In this document: positions 1 through 8,377 of the stretch, piece by piece
Layout: every line of letters begins with the position of its first letter
How positions within the stretch are numbered: position 1 is the stretch's first letter
NCBI GenBank assembly: GCA_937967405.1
Contig: CALCJV010000029.1
Coordinates: 1-64,000, forward strand
Source of the DNA: an uncultured Chloroflexales bacterium
Lineage (GTDB): Bacteria > Chloroflexota > Chloroflexia > Chloroflexales > Chloroflexaceae
DNA length: 64,000 nucleotides
Reading direction: 5' to 3'
The notes under the pieces: generated by a model
Seen by the model: only the letters and a program-made list of their open reading frames with translations
What the model was told of the DNA's origin: nothing
Database searches by the model: none
Program-made: the position numbers and the translations under genes

Positions 1-167
1 GCATCGAGCATCCACGCGGGTAAGCCCGCATCATCTGCCGCATCGAGTGGCGGAATCAGTCCGGCACTATCATCATCGAGCATCCACGCGGGTAAGCCCG
101 CATCATCTGCCGCATCGAGTGGCGGAATCAGTCCGGCACTATCATCATCGAGCATCCACGCGGGCAC
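1..167. repeat. 72-bp tandem repeat inside the acidic repeat protein
   Basis: Two full units (2-73 and 74-145) and a partial third unit (from 146) repeat with a period of 72 bases and almost no divergence. This equals 24 codons, so the protein frame on the minus strand is kept and each unit encodes one PAWMLDDD segment plus an Ala/Asp-rich spacer. The near identity at the DNA level suggests a recent expansion. The array may continue past the window edge. Confidence 0.95.
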
Positions 168-1043
168 GTCCGCATCAGTCGCCTGCGGCGCACTGTCTCG
201 CACCTCACCCCAATCCGACTGACTAGCAGTGGTTGCTGTTTCAGTGGCAAGGTCGGCAGGTTCAATCTCAGCTTTGAGCCATGCTGGAATGCTTTCCTCG
301 CCCGGTTTCGCGGTACTCGATGCGTTCGCATCACTTGTCACATCCCGCAACCACGACGGCACACTATCAGCGGTGTCGGCTTCGTCAGCGTCTGCCGCCA
401 GTTCTGCCTTCAACCACGCTGGGAGCGAATCAGAGCTGGGCGGTGCAGTCGGTGTATTGACGGTATTCTGTATCCCAAGCATATCTGCTTCACTGGCCAA
501 CCAACTAGGGATCGAGTCATCCAGTGAAGGCAGCCCAGCTTCTAAGGAGCTATCAGTCGGCTCTTCCACATCGGCTGGAGCCGATTGGAGCCATGAAGGT
601 AGCTCACCGCCTTCCGTATACTTGTTCAGCAGATCGGGCACAGGGTCAGGCGGCAGATCGCGGGAGAGGTCTTCGGCGGAGACATTCAGCCAGTCGAGAC
701 TTTCTAGCGGATCAGGATCAACTGCTTCTGGGGCCGCACTGCTCGGCGTAGCGGCAGGTGCGTCGTCGTCATCCAAGCCCAAGCTGCGGAGCCAATCCGT
801 TGCGCCAGAAGGGAGATGCACGCGCAGCGTGTCGGATTGCGGCAGGCGCGGCGGCTCGTTGGCGACCGTATGACGTGGTGCAGTTTCATCGTCAGGATCG
901 TTCAAATCAGGCAAGCCAAGCGATGGCGCAAATGGCTCAGACGTATCCGCTTGCCGCGAGGCGGGCATCGGTGGCAGCGGGACTTCGCGCAGCCACGGGG
1001 GGAGATGATTTCGATTCTGAGCTGATGACCAACCGGTTGGCAC
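1..1043 (-). CDS. Acidic repeat protein with P-[AS]-W-[LM] motifs, partial
   Basis: The visible 347 residues run off the left window edge. The reading frame on the minus strand is fully open and starts at a GTG at 1043, just after an in-frame TGA; an AT-rich TTATAG box lies about 15 bases upstream, so the message may be nearly leaderless. The protein is very rich in Asp, Glu, Ala, Ser and Pro and carries a recurring short motif of the type S-[LIV]-P-[AS]-W-[LM] at irregular spacing (PPWL, LPSWL, IPSWL, LPAWL, VPSWL, IPAWL, VPAWM), followed by exact 24-residue repeats. No enzyme domain is visible. It is probably the fourth gene of the operon starting with the aldolase at 3647. Function is unknown; a disordered linker or binding-motif scaffold with a folded domain beyond the edge is possible. 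Confidence 0.75.
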   Translation of the reverse strand, partial: MPTGWSSAQNRNHLPPWLREVPLPPMPASRQADTSEPFAPSLGLPDLNDPDDETAPRHTVANEPPRLPQSDTLRVHLPSGATDWLRSLGLDDDDAPAATPSSAAPEAVDPDPLESLDWLNVSAEDLSRDLPPDPVPDLLNKYTEGGELPSWLQSAPADVEEPTDSSLEAGLPSLDDSIPSWLASEADMLGIQNTVNTPTAPPSSDSLPAWLKAELAADADEADTADSVPSWLRDVTSDANASSTAKPGEESIPAWLKAEIEPADLATETATTASQSDWGEVRDSAPQATDADVPAWMLDDDSAGLIPPLDAADDAGLPAWMLDDDSAGLIPPLDAADDAGLPAWMLD

Positions 1044-1080
1044 GATACAATACCCTCACTATAATCCGCTGAGACTGCGG

Positions 1081-1788
1081 TTAGCGGTCCAAATACGGCT
1101 GATCGAAACCGAGCAAGACACGCATGCTGGCGACCAAGGTACCAATTGCTACGCTGAGTAATAGGGCCCGTGCGCCCGCCAACACGAGATGGCTGTTGAG
1201 CCAGTTCACGCTTTCTGGAACGAGTGGCAGACTCGCAATGGGGGCGAACTGAACGATCAACAAGAGCATGGCCACCACTACCACCACAATCCCCTCGCGG
1301 TTGCGCTGGCGCACCGCCCGCAGCATGGCACTCAGGCTAAAGAAGGCAAGCAGGGCCAAGAGGCTACTTGCCAATGGTTCATAAAAGGTGCGGAAGAAGA
1401 TGCGAATCGGCTCTTCAGCAAGGCTCTGGGCCTCGATGCGCGGCGGCATCTGGCTGAAATCCGGAATACCCAGCGTGCCAAGCAGGATCACGCTGATCAT
1501 CCCACCTAACAGGATCATGCTGTATGGCCAATCTGCCTCGCGCTGGCGCATGCGCTTGAGATGATTGCCCACCACACCAACGAGACCGAGCAGCAAGGCA
1601 AGGGCAATGAGCACTGCGCCCCAATTGACTAACGTCAACGCGGCGGTACTGAGCACGACTGCCAGCGGCGTACCTTCCATAATCCGCACTGTATCAAGCA
1701 GGGCATCCATAATCACAATCAAGGCAACCGCCCCAGTGAAGACGGTTGGAAGGACCCGCTTAACATCGCGCAGAAGCGTGAGTCGCAC
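1081..1788 (-). CDS. Polytopic membrane protein of unknown function
   Basis: The 235-residue product has about six hydrophobic segments (roughly residues 17-35, 45-70, 90-108, 135-155, 166-190 and 202-222) with Arg-rich loops between them, so it is an inner-membrane protein. The start codon is GTG at 1788, supported by AAGGAG ten bases upstream. I do not recognise the family and see no catalytic motif. It lies 27 bases downstream of the DUF6754-like gene and 37 bases upstream of the acidic repeat protein, all on the same strand, so the three are probably co-transcribed and may act together at the membrane. Confidence 0.8.
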   Translation of the reverse strand: MRLTLLRDVKRVLPTVFTGAVALIVIMDALLDTVRIMEGTPLAVVLSTAALTLVNWGAVLIALALLLGLVGVVGNHLKRMRQREADWPYSMILLGGMISVILLGTLGIPDFSQMPPRIEAQSLAEEPIRIFFRTFYEPLASSLLALLAFFSLSAMLRAVRQRNREGIVVVVVAMLLLIVQFAPIASLPLVPESVNWLNSHLVLAGARALLLSVAIGTLVASMRVLLGFDQPYLDR

Positions 1789-1815
1789 CGAAATCGGTCT
1801 CCTTATAGCCTAGGC

Positions 1816-2616
1816 CTAGGGCAGTGCCGGTAGCCCAAGCAACGCAGCGAGCAAGCTATAGACAAACCCAATGATGAGGACAGCAATCATCAAAGCCCGT
1901 AGCACATCGTGGGTGCGTAGGCGGGCTTGGGCAGCAACATCATCAGAGAGGTAGGCATCAGCGGCAAACACTTCCTCACCGATCAACGTCTGGTTGGTGC
2001 TGAGCAGCATCACGGGCAGAGCAGCATTACTCACGGCTCCCCCCACCTGCGGTAAGTTGCGCTGTGCGCCTTCCTCACCGAGCAGCAGAAATTCCTGCCC
2101 AAAGTCGCCAATCAGTTGGCTGGCCTCAAGCGGTTGGCGGGCATACACCGTCATCACCCCAGTTGCATAAGCCGTCGGGTCTTGGTGGGCCAGCAACTGC
2201 ACACTGCCCGAGTCGAAATCCTGCGTTTGCCCGGCCCGCTGATACACTTGCCGCACAATGCCACGCAACGCCATGTGGGCCACCGCATCACCGCTGCTGA
2301 CTTGCAGCAGTGCGCCATTGCGGGCGGCTTCTGTGGCAACCCGCTCGGCAGCAAGCAAGCCTGCAATGGTGGCGGCGGTGGTGGTGCGGCTACCGAGTGT
2401 GCCAGAGCCGGGCGAAAGGTGTACCGCCCGCCCGGTCTCAGCACTGCGCCCCAACGCGGAGCGGATCACGTCTAGCCCCGGCAATGGGCGGCGCGATTGC
2501 AGCCGCCCCGCCAGAGCTTGGGCGTGATGGAGCCAAACCATTGCCGCGACAATGCTCAGGGCAACGGCTGGCACAAGGCCGATCAAGATGGTTGAATTGA
2601 TCAGCGAATCCAGCAC
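1816..2616 (-). CDS. Membrane-anchored protein, DUF6754-like
   Basis: This 266-residue protein has one N-terminal transmembrane segment (about residues 7-29) and one at the C-terminus (about 240-262), with a soluble domain of some 200 residues between them. The soluble part has a GSGTLGSRTTTAATIAGLLAAERV stretch-like region near residues 70-93 and reads like the conserved Chloroflexota family annotated as DUF6754; that assignment is from memory of the family pattern and is moderate. The gene begins only two bases after the stop of the aldolase gene, so translation is probably coupled. No enzymatic role can be inferred. Confidence 0.7.
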   Translation of the reverse strand: MLDSLINSTILIGLVPAVALSIVAAMVWLHHAQALAGRLQSRRPLPGLDVIRSALGRSAETGRAVHLSPGSGTLGSRTTTAATIAGLLAAERVATEAARNGALLQVSSGDAVAHMALRGIVRQVYQRAGQTQDFDSGSVQLLAHQDPTAYATGVMTVYARQPLEASQLIGDFGQEFLLLGEEGAQRNLPQVGGAVSNAALPVMLLSTNQTLIGEEVFAADAYLSDDVAAQARLRTHDVLRALMIAVLIIGFVYSLLAALLGLPALP

Positions 2617-2618
2617 AG

Positions 2619-3647
2619 CTATGCGTCTACCACTTCAATCTGATCTAGCCCACCATAGATCGAATACCACGCCTGCGCCCCTTGCGCGAGCACCTCATTC
2701 AGCAGGGTGACATTCTCCACCCCACGATCTGAGAGCCATGCCTCAAGCGCGGCTAAGCCCTCTTTGCCATAAATCGGGATGCCATCCTGCCACGTGGCCC
2801 GCCCACACAGCACACCACTATACGGTGTGCCAGACTCGGCCACTAGCCCCAGCGACTCGCGGAAGATTTCGTCGGTCACACCGGCACTGAGATAGATGAA
2901 TGGCTTGGTGGCCACACTCGCCGCCTGTTTGATCAAAGCCATCGCCTCACTGCGGGTGTATGCGGCTTCGCCACCCACAAACGAGGGCATACCTTCAACG
3001 TAGGCCACATTGATCGGGATTTCGACTTTGAGCACATCTACGCCGTAGCGATCTTTGGAGAACTCTTCCATGTAGCGTTGCACATACTCCGGCTTCTTTT
3101 TCGCAAAGGCGAGGCTATTCGCGTCGTAGTCATCATCATAGGCGATTGGCTCAAGGAAGAACGCAATATCATTGGCTCGGCACTCTGCGCCCACGCGCTC
3201 AATGAATGCATGCTTGATGCAATTAATGCTTTCATCATCAAAGGGGTTATAGTAGAGCAGAATCTTGATAACATCTGCGCCTGCTTCTTTCAGCCGGAGC
3301 ACACTCCATTCGGGCAGCAGGTCGGGTAGGCGGCCTTTGACTGACGCATCGTAACCCGTCTTCTCATAGGCCAGCAATAGCCCCGTGTTTTCGGCGCGGG
3401 CGGCCGCGGCCGGTAAGCCATATTCGGGATCGAGCAGGATCGCGGAGGCATGGGGGGTCAAAATACGTGAAACAGCGACTTTAAAATCAGACAGTTCGCT
3501 ATCACTCACCTCACTCCCTTTCGCTTTCGCAATCGCTTTACGCAGTGAACCGCGTTGATCCATTGCCGCTGCCGCAATCACCCCTCGCTCGTTAGCACAG
3601 CGTTGGATGCTCTCAAACTTTCCTCGAGTCATACGGATTGTTGCCAT
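2619..3647 (-). CDS. lacD: Class I aldolase, tagatose 1,6-diphosphate aldolase type
   Basis: LacD-type aldolases cleave tagatose 1,6-bisphosphate (and in some species related ketose bisphosphates) into glycerone phosphate and glyceraldehyde 3-phosphate through a Schiff base. The 342-residue product has the family's MDQRGSLRKA region near residue 30, the DVLKVEIP strand with the presumed Schiff-base Lys207, and a late FIYLSAGV strand typical of the barrel. A longer frame exists to 3713, but the ATG at 3647 has a strong AGAGGAGG site six bases upstream and yields the usual N-terminus, so it is chosen. It is the first gene of a minus-strand operon with three unrelated genes. No lactose/galactose genes are nearby, so the in vivo substrate is uncertain. 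Confidence 0.9.
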   Translation of the reverse strand: MATIRMTRGKFESIQRCANERGVIAAAAMDQRGSLRKAIAKAKGSEVSDSELSDFKVAVSRILTPHASAILLDPEYGLPAAAARAENTGLLLAYEKTGYDASVKGRLPDLLPEWSVLRLKEAGADVIKILLYYNPFDDESINCIKHAFIERVGAECRANDIAFFLEPIAYDDDYDANSLAFAKKKPEYVQRYMEEFSKDRYGVDVLKVEIPINVAYVEGMPSFVGGEAAYTRSEAMALIKQAASVATKPFIYLSAGVTDEIFRESLGLVAESGTPYSGVLCGRATWQDGIPIYGKEGLAALEAWLSDRGVENVTLLNEVLAQGAQAWYSIYGGLDQIEVVDA

Positions 3648-4011
3648 ACGTGCCTCCTCTTTGTAGATGATCGCAAAAGTTCCATCTATCGGTTGTGTAC
3701 ATCTGCGTAACACTCTGGCGAGCGGTTGGCTTAACGTCTATTATAGACCATTCCGTTCGTTGCTGCATCAGTGTAATCTAATGCGACATTTTACCACACT
3801 GTTCCCGCCCTGTACAATCTGAGCCGCATCCGCTTGGGCATACGCCGAATCCCTACAGCCTGCGCGAGCCAGCAGAGGGGGTGCCACGGCGTGATTAGGC
3901 ACGCTAGCGTAAACTGCTAGTTACGGGTATACTACACATGTTTATGCAGATTGCTTGAGGGCCGCAATCCCTCTGGCACAGGGGTTGGCAGCCTTGTCTG
4001 AAGGAACGGTC
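3648..4011. other. Divergent intergenic region with two candidate promoters
   Basis: This gap separates the aldolase operon (minus) from the J-domain-like gene (plus). I see no coding sequence. It holds a perfect TATAAT on the minus strand at 3740-3745 and a TATACT on the plus strand at 3928-3933. Neither has a good -35 box. No strong hairpin was seen. Confidence 0.6.
3740..3745 (-). promoter_or_regulatory. -10 box upstream of the lacD operon
   Basis: The minus strand reads TATAATAG, a perfect -10 hexamer about 90 bases upstream of the lacD start. The sequence at the expected -35 distance (near ATGCAG) is weak, so activator help or an unusual -35 is possible. Confidence 0.5.
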
Positions 4012-4464
4012 GTGACCACGCACGAACAATCATACAATCAGCCGATGCTTGTCACTGAGCAAGCCTATCTTGAGTTATTGGCAGAGCTTGAACTAGTCAA
4101 TGCCACGAACCGCAAACTGCGCCGCCAGCTTCAGAAAGCGGAGCAGGCGGCCGCTGAAGCCGTCCGCGCTCATGCCAAAATGGTGGACACATTAACGGAG
4201 ACGATGCGCGAGAATACGGCCTTGACGCTAGAGCGCGATATGTGGAAAGGCCGTGCCCAACGTTTCGCCCACGATACGAGTACTGCCTCTGATCAGTCTG
4301 CATCAGATTTCCTGCGTGTGTTGTTTGGCATTGAAACGATCACCGAAGCCGAAGCCAGCGCAATCCGCAAGGCCATGGCTCGCTTGCACCACCCCGATGC
4401 AGGCGGCGATGCGGAACGCATGAAACGCTGGAACGCGGTGCTGGATCGGCTAGAGCAGCAATAA
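4012..4464 (+). CDS. Coiled-coil protein with C-terminal J-domain-like HPD segment
   Basis: The product is 150 residues from a GTG at 4012 that has GAAGGAACG just upstream; a longer frame from a TTG at 3955 lacks this site. Residues about 25-90 form a charged heptad-like coiled coil. The last 50 residues contain the pattern AIRKAMARLHHPDAGGDAERM, which has the HPD tripeptide and the downstream Gly-rich turn seen in the helix II-III loop of DnaJ J-domains. J-domains stimulate DnaK-type ATPases, so this may be a co-chaperone with its own oligomerisation arm, but no DnaK gene is present. It ends three bases before the photolyase start and forms an operon with it and the YigZ gene. Confidence 0.75.
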   Translation: MTTHEQSYNQPMLVTEQAYLELLAELELVNATNRKLRRQLQKAEQAAAEAVRAHAKMVDTLTETMRENTALTLERDMWKGRAQRFAHDTSTASDQSASDFLRVLFGIETITEAEASAIRKAMARLHHPDAGGDAERMKRWNAVLDRLEQQ

Positions 4465-4467
4465 CGT

Positions 4468-6000
4468 ATGCCCCCGCTACCATCATCTCCCTCGTCGCTA
4501 GGTACATCGGTCTGGATTCTCGGTGATCAGTTGCTGGTTCAGCACCCGGCCCTGTCCTCTAACCGTACCGTGATTATGGTTGAGTCGCTGGAACGCCTGC
4601 GCCACCGCCGCTACCATGCCCGCAAGCTCGTGCTGATCCTTGCCGCGATGCGCCACTACGCTGATGCTCTGCGTGAACGGGGCTATACGGTCGAGCTACG
4701 CCAAGCTGCGTCGTTCTATGCGGGCGTGCGTGAGCATCTCGTGGCAACGGGCAATACGCACGTGATCACGATGGCGGCAGCGGAGTATGATACGCGCCAG
4801 ATGCAGCACCGCCTCGCAGATATGCTCAGTGCCGATCTGGGCTACCCGATTACAGTTGAGGTGCTCCCGAACACGCAATTCCTTGTGGCCATGTTTCCAC
4901 CCAAGCGTTCCCCCAAGCTGATGGAGCCGTTCTATCGCCACATGCGCCAGCAGACGGGGCTGCTGATGACCAGTGCAGGCGAGCCGGAAGGCGGCAAGTG
5001 GAACTACGATGCGGACAATCGCAAGCCGTTCGATGGGCGTAGCGTGCCGCCGCTACCAACCTTTGCGCCAGATGCCGTGACGCGCACGGCGATGCAGGAT
5101 GTAGCCCAGCACTGCCCACATGTCGTCGGTGATCCGCTTGATTTCGATCTCCCGGTGACCCACGCCCAAGCCCAAGCGGCCCTCGCTGATTTCATCACCC
5201 AGCGGCTGCCCAACTTCGGGCAGTTTGAGGATGCGATGGCGCACGCCGAACCGATCTTGTATCATTCGGTACTGGCGATGCTGGTCAATATCGGCTTGTT
5301 GGAGCCGCTGCCCATGGCCACCGCAGCAACGCGGGCCTACTATGCGGGCACGGCTCCGCTCAATTCGGTGGAGGGCTTTGTGCGCCAAGTGATTGGCTGG
5401 CGCGAGTATATCTACTATCGTTATTGGGAGCTGATGCCGGATCTGCGGAAGGTAAATGCGTGGGGGCACACCCGCGCTCTGCCAGAGTTTTTCTGGACGG
5501 GGGCGACGCACATGCGCTGTATGCAGCATACTCTTCGGCGCATTCTTGCGACTGGCTATACACACCACATCGAACGCTTGATGCTGCTGTGCAACTTTGC
5601 GCTGCTGGCAGAGTTAGAGCCGCAGCAAGTCAACGACTGGTTTATGGCATGCTTTGTGGATGCCTACGAGTGGGTGATGCTGCCGAATGTGTTGGGGATG
5701 GGGCTGAATGCTGATGGCGGCAAGACGGCTACTAAGCCCTATCTTGCAAGTGCCAACTATATCAACAAGATGAGCGACTTCTGCAAGGGCTGCGGGTACA
5801 ATCACAAAGCGCGGATCGGCGATGCGGCCTGCCCTTTTAATACGCTGTACTGGCACTTTCTGCTGAAGCACGAGCTGCGCCTGCGGGCTAACCCTCGCTT
5901 TGGGCCCGCCGTACTTGGGGTGAGCCGGATTGCCCCCGCCGAACGCGCCGCAATTGTGGCGCAGGCCCAAGCCCTGCTGACTAATCTTGACCAGCTCTAG
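4468..6000 (+). CDS. phrB: Iron-sulfur photolyase/cryptochrome (FeS-BCP, PhrB-like)
   Basis: The 510-residue protein belongs to the bacterial photolyase group that binds FAD, a lumazine-type antenna and a [4Fe-4S] cluster and repairs (6-4) photoproducts or acts as a blue-light receptor. It opens with the WILGDQLL strand of the antenna domain. Four cysteines match the cluster ligands of PhrB: Cys351, Cys439, Cys442 and Cys455, with the C-x2-C-x12-C spacing intact. The length is normal for the family. It sits between the J-domain-like gene (3 bases upstream) and the YigZ gene (4 bases downstream), so all three share a transcript. Whether it repairs DNA or only signals cannot be told from sequence. 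The gene symbol is by family only. Confidence 0.92.
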   Translation: MPPLPSSPSSLGTSVWILGDQLLVQHPALSSNRTVIMVESLERLRHRRYHARKLVLILAAMRHYADALRERGYTVELRQAASFYAGVREHLVATGNTHVITMAAAEYDTRQMQHRLADMLSADLGYPITVEVLPNTQFLVAMFPPKRSPKLMEPFYRHMRQQTGLLMTSAGEPEGGKWNYDADNRKPFDGRSVPPLPTFAPDAVTRTAMQDVAQHCPHVVGDPLDFDLPVTHAQAQAALADFITQRLPNFGQFEDAMAHAEPILYHSVLAMLVNIGLLEPLPMATAATRAYYAGTAPLNSVEGFVRQVIGWREYIYYRYWELMPDLRKVNAWGHTRALPEFFWTGATHMRCMQHTLRRILATGYTHHIERLMLLCNFALLAELEPQQVNDWFMACFVDAYEWVMLPNVLGMGLNADGGKTATKPYLASANYINKMSDFCKGCGYNHKARIGDAACPFNTLYWHFLLKHELRLRANPRFGPAVLGVSRIAPAERAAIVAQAQALLTNLDQL

Positions 6001-6004
6001 CCCT

Positions 6005-6628
6005 ATGTCTAGCCGCTACCCAATCCCCGCCGCACCGGCCCGCATCGAGTTGCGCTTCAGCAATTCGCGCTTTATCGGTAGTGCCGCCTATACCGCTACG
6101 GTAGATGCAGCCAAAGCCTACATTGCCCAGATCCGCGCTGAGATGCCCGATGCGACGCACCACGTCTACGCCTACCTGATTGGCTACGGAGCCAGTGTGA
6201 CGGCGGGCATGAGCGATGCAGGCGAGCCTTCCGGTACAGCGGGGCGACCTGCGCTGGCCGTGCTGCGCGGCAGTGGTCTAGGCGATGTGACGCTTGTGCT
6301 AACGCGCTACTTCGGCGGCACGCTACTCGGCACGGGCGGCTTGGTCAAAGCCTACAGCGATACAGCGAAAGCGGTGCTAGCAGCCCTGCCGCGCACTGAG
6401 CGTATCCCCACCAACACCATCATCGTCAGCATTGCCTATGCCGCCTATACGCCCGTGCGCCACATCCTCGATGCACATCACGCCCAGCTTACCGATGAGC
6501 AGTTTGCCGCCGATGTGAGCCTGATCGCCGTGTTGCCAATAGAGCACGTTGCTGCCTGTGTCGCTGCCATCGAGACAGTCACGGCGGGGCAGGCGCAGAT
6601 CGTGGTGGGCGATAGCGACACGACGTAG
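6005..6628 (+). CDS. YigZ/IMPACT family protein
   Basis: The 207-residue product has the signature of the IMPACT N-terminal domain: a GEPSGTAGRP turn (about residues 73-82), then TRYFGGTLLGTGGLVKAY (about 100-117). Family members are linked to translation control in eukaryotes (Gcn1/Gcn2 regulation) and have an unclear role in bacteria. The C-terminal third matches the smaller YigZ ferredoxin-like domain. A frame from a TTG at 5987 would overlap the photolyase stop; the ATG at 6005 is preferred. It closes the three-gene plus-strand operon and is followed by a perfect hairpin. Confidence 0.88.
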   Translation: MSSRYPIPAAPARIELRFSNSRFIGSAAYTATVDAAKAYIAQIRAEMPDATHHVYAYLIGYGASVTAGMSDAGEPSGTAGRPALAVLRGSGLGDVTLVLTRYFGGTLLGTGGLVKAYSDTAKAVLAALPRTERIPTNTIIVSIAYAAYTPVRHILDAHHAQLTDEQFAADVSLIAVLPIEHVAACVAAIETVTAGQAQIVVGDSDTT

Positions 6629-6639
6629 GTGCTAGCCAC

Positions 6640-6662
6640 AGGCGGGAGCCATGCTCCCGCCT
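6640..6662. terminator. Perfect 9-bp hairpin after the YigZ gene
   Basis: AGGCGGGAG pairs perfectly with CTCCCGCCT around a five-base loop, 12 bases after the YigZ stop. There is no T-run on either side. It lies between two convergent genes and could serve both strands. Confidence 0.6.
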
Positions 6663-6724
6663 CCTAACTGCACCCTGACACCTGCAACCTAATCTCTACC
6701 CTCAATCACATGGGTTGCGCCGAT

Positions 6725-6877
6725 TTATTGTTGCTTTTGGTTGTTCTGGTCGTCGGTCAACTTAATCGGCCACCACGGCAGCACCTGCCCCGCACGCAAT
6801 CCCACCCATGCCCACAACACTGCTTGCCCAGCCATCAGCACAATCACGATAAACGCCATGTATGCAAAATCACCCAT
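6725..6877 (-). CDS. 50-residue single-pass membrane protein
   Basis: A short frame on the minus strand starts at an ATG at 6877 with AAGGAG seven bases upstream and ends at a TAA at 6725. The product begins MGDFAYMAFIVIVLMAGQ, has one clear transmembrane helix (about residues 5-25), a Trp-rich juxtamembrane part (LWAWVGLR, LPWWPIKL) and a Gln/Asn-rich tail. A strong promoter (6945-6974) lies about 70 bases upstream. The site, promoter and hydrophobicity together make it a real gene. Function is unknown; small Trp-rich membrane proteins often are complex subunits. Confidence 0.8.
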   Translation of the reverse strand: MGDFAYMAFIVIVLMAGQAVLWAWVGLRAGQVLPWWPIKLTDDQNNQKQQ

Positions 6878-6944
6878 TGCCGACTCCTTGTCTACTATTT
6901 TGGTTCTTGCCGAGCACTTGCCAACATAAATAGTTAATACCTCT

Positions 6945-6974
6945 AGTATACCGCAGGCAGCATACTTTTTGCAA
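6945..6974 (-). promoter_or_regulatory. Promoter of the 50-residue membrane protein
   Basis: On the minus strand TTGCAA (6969-6974) is followed after 18 bases by TATACT (6945-6950). The next gene downstream is the 50-residue membrane protein, with a leader of about 60 bases. Confidence 0.7.
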
Positions 6975-7040
6975 GCCCTGTGCAGACGGTGTTCACTTCA
7001 ATTTCAGTACCCCCAGCGCATCCCTGTGCCGCGCTTGTGC

Positions 7041-7046
7041 TACAAT
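7041..7046 (+). promoter_or_regulatory. Extended -10 box upstream of the glycosyltransferase
   Basis: TGCTACAAT ends at 7046, an extended -10 (TGN plus TACAAT) about 85 bases before the start at 7131. No good -35 is visible, which fits extended -10 promoters. Confidence 0.5.
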
Positions 7047-7130
7047 GCGCCAGAACACACGCAGGCGATGCGTTGCGCGGCGCAGGCTAGCGCAAGCATC
7101 CCGTCGCCGCCCTATGGATGAGGAGCCACC

Positions 7131-8291
7131 ATGCAGATTGCGATCAACGCGCACCTGCTCGCGCACACCCGCAGCTTTCGGCGAGCGGGCGTGTCGCACT
7201 ACATCGAGCAGGTGCTCCAGCATCTCGGTACGATTGACCAGCACAATGCCTACACGATCTACACCACGCGGGGGCTAGGTGCACGCGAGTTAGGCCTACC
7301 GCCCAACTTCCGCATCAAGCCGAGCCTGCTGCCAACGATCAACCCGCGCATCCGCATTCCGTGGGAGCAGCTGCTTGCGCCGTTGCTGTTGCGGGCAAGT
7401 GGCGCAGACCTGTTTCATGGCACGCTGAATGTCGTGCCACTGGCGTGCCCAGTGCCAACGGTGGTCACGGTGCATGATCTGGCCTTCATTCGGTTCCCGC
7501 AAACCTTCCGCGCCTACAATCGCACCTATCTCGATTTTGCCACCCGCACCAGCGTGCGCCGCGCTCGGTATATCCTCGCCGTCTCGGAGCATACGCGCCG
7601 CGAGGTAGCGGGCTTGCTCGGTGTGCCGCTTGAGCGGATCATCGTCACCCCGAATGCCGCCCGCGCTCACTTCCGCCCACCCGATCCAACCCGGCTCGCG
7701 CAGTTCATCCAGCAGCAGCAGTTGCCCGCCCAGTTCATGCTCTACGTCGGCACACTGGAGCCGCGCAAGAACTTGACCACGCTGCTGCACGCTTATAGCC
7801 AGATTGCGCGTGACACTGATGCGCCGCTTTTTATTGGGGGCGGCAAAGGCTGGCTCTATCAGCCTGTGTTTGAGCAGCTCGAAGCCTTAGGCTTGCGCGA
7901 GCGGGTACATTTTATCGGCTACATTGATGAAGACGCACTGCCACTGTGGTATGCGGCGGCGACGGTCTTTGTCTTTCCCTCCCTGTACGAGGGCTTTGGC
8001 ATGCCGCCGCTCGAAGCGATGGCGTGTGGCACGCCGGTGATCGCCTCGAACAGTACTAGCATCCCCGAAGTCGTGGGGGAGGCAGGGCTGTTGATTCCGC
8101 CCACCGATGCGAGCGCACTTGCGGCGGCGTTGCTGCGGGTGCTCCACGATGCGGACTTACGCCAGAGCATGCGCGAACGTGGCTTGGTGCAAGCGCAACG
8201 GTTTGCGTGGCACACCACCGCCGAGCGCACGTTGCAGGTCTACACGGCGGTAGCGCAGAATACGCCGCTGCGAGCCGCTAGTAAGCCGTGA
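7131..8291 (+). CDS. Glycosyltransferase family 4 (mannosyltransferase-like)
   Basis: The 386-residue protein is a GT-B retaining glycosyltransferase that would transfer a sugar from a nucleotide donor to a growing envelope glycan. It has the N-terminal acceptor domain (INAHLL near the start, VVTVHDLAFI near 125), and the C-terminal donor domain with LYVGTLEPRKNL (about 202-213) and the E-x7-E type motif FPSLYEGFGMPPLEAMACGTP (about 283-303). The start ATG has GAGGAG a few bases upstream. It is a single gene, about 60 % like in design to the GT4 gene at 20904 (same motifs in the same order), so the two are probably paralogs. Confidence 0.9.
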   Translation: MQIAINAHLLAHTRSFRRAGVSHYIEQVLQHLGTIDQHNAYTIYTTRGLGARELGLPPNFRIKPSLLPTINPRIRIPWEQLLAPLLLRASGADLFHGTLNVVPLACPVPTVVTVHDLAFIRFPQTFRAYNRTYLDFATRTSVRRARYILAVSEHTRREVAGLLGVPLERIIVTPNAARAHFRPPDPTRLAQFIQQQQLPAQFMLYVGTLEPRKNLTTLLHAYSQIARDTDAPLFIGGGKGWLYQPVFEQLEALGLRERVHFIGYIDEDALPLWYAAATVFVFPSLYEGFGMPPLEAMACGTPVIASNSTSIPEVVGEAGLLIPPTDASALAAALLRVLHDADLRQSMRERGLVQAQRFAWHTTAERTLQVYTAVAQNTPLRAASKP

Positions 8292-8298
8292 GGTATGG

Positions 8299-8304
8299 TA
8301 TAAT
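8299..8304 (+). promoter_or_regulatory. Extended -10 box upstream of the TatA-like genes
   Basis: TATGGTATAAT ends at 8304: TATAAT preceded by TG-G, about 75 bases before the first mini-gene. The glycosyltransferase stop lies just upstream, so this starts a new transcript. Confidence 0.55.
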
Positions 8305-8377
8305 TCAGGGGGTGTAGGCTACGCGGTAACCATCTCGCGACCGACTATGCCGTGACAGCAATAAGGCGCAACGAACC

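Noticed and set aside
1-167. CRISPR-like direct repeats
   Set aside because: The repeats are contiguous with a period of 72 bases, have no unique spacers and keep the protein frame.
229-873. Ser/Ala-rich open frame on the plus strand
   Set aside because: It is the complement of the acidic repeat protein on the minus strand, which has the periodic PxWL motifs and a longer open frame.
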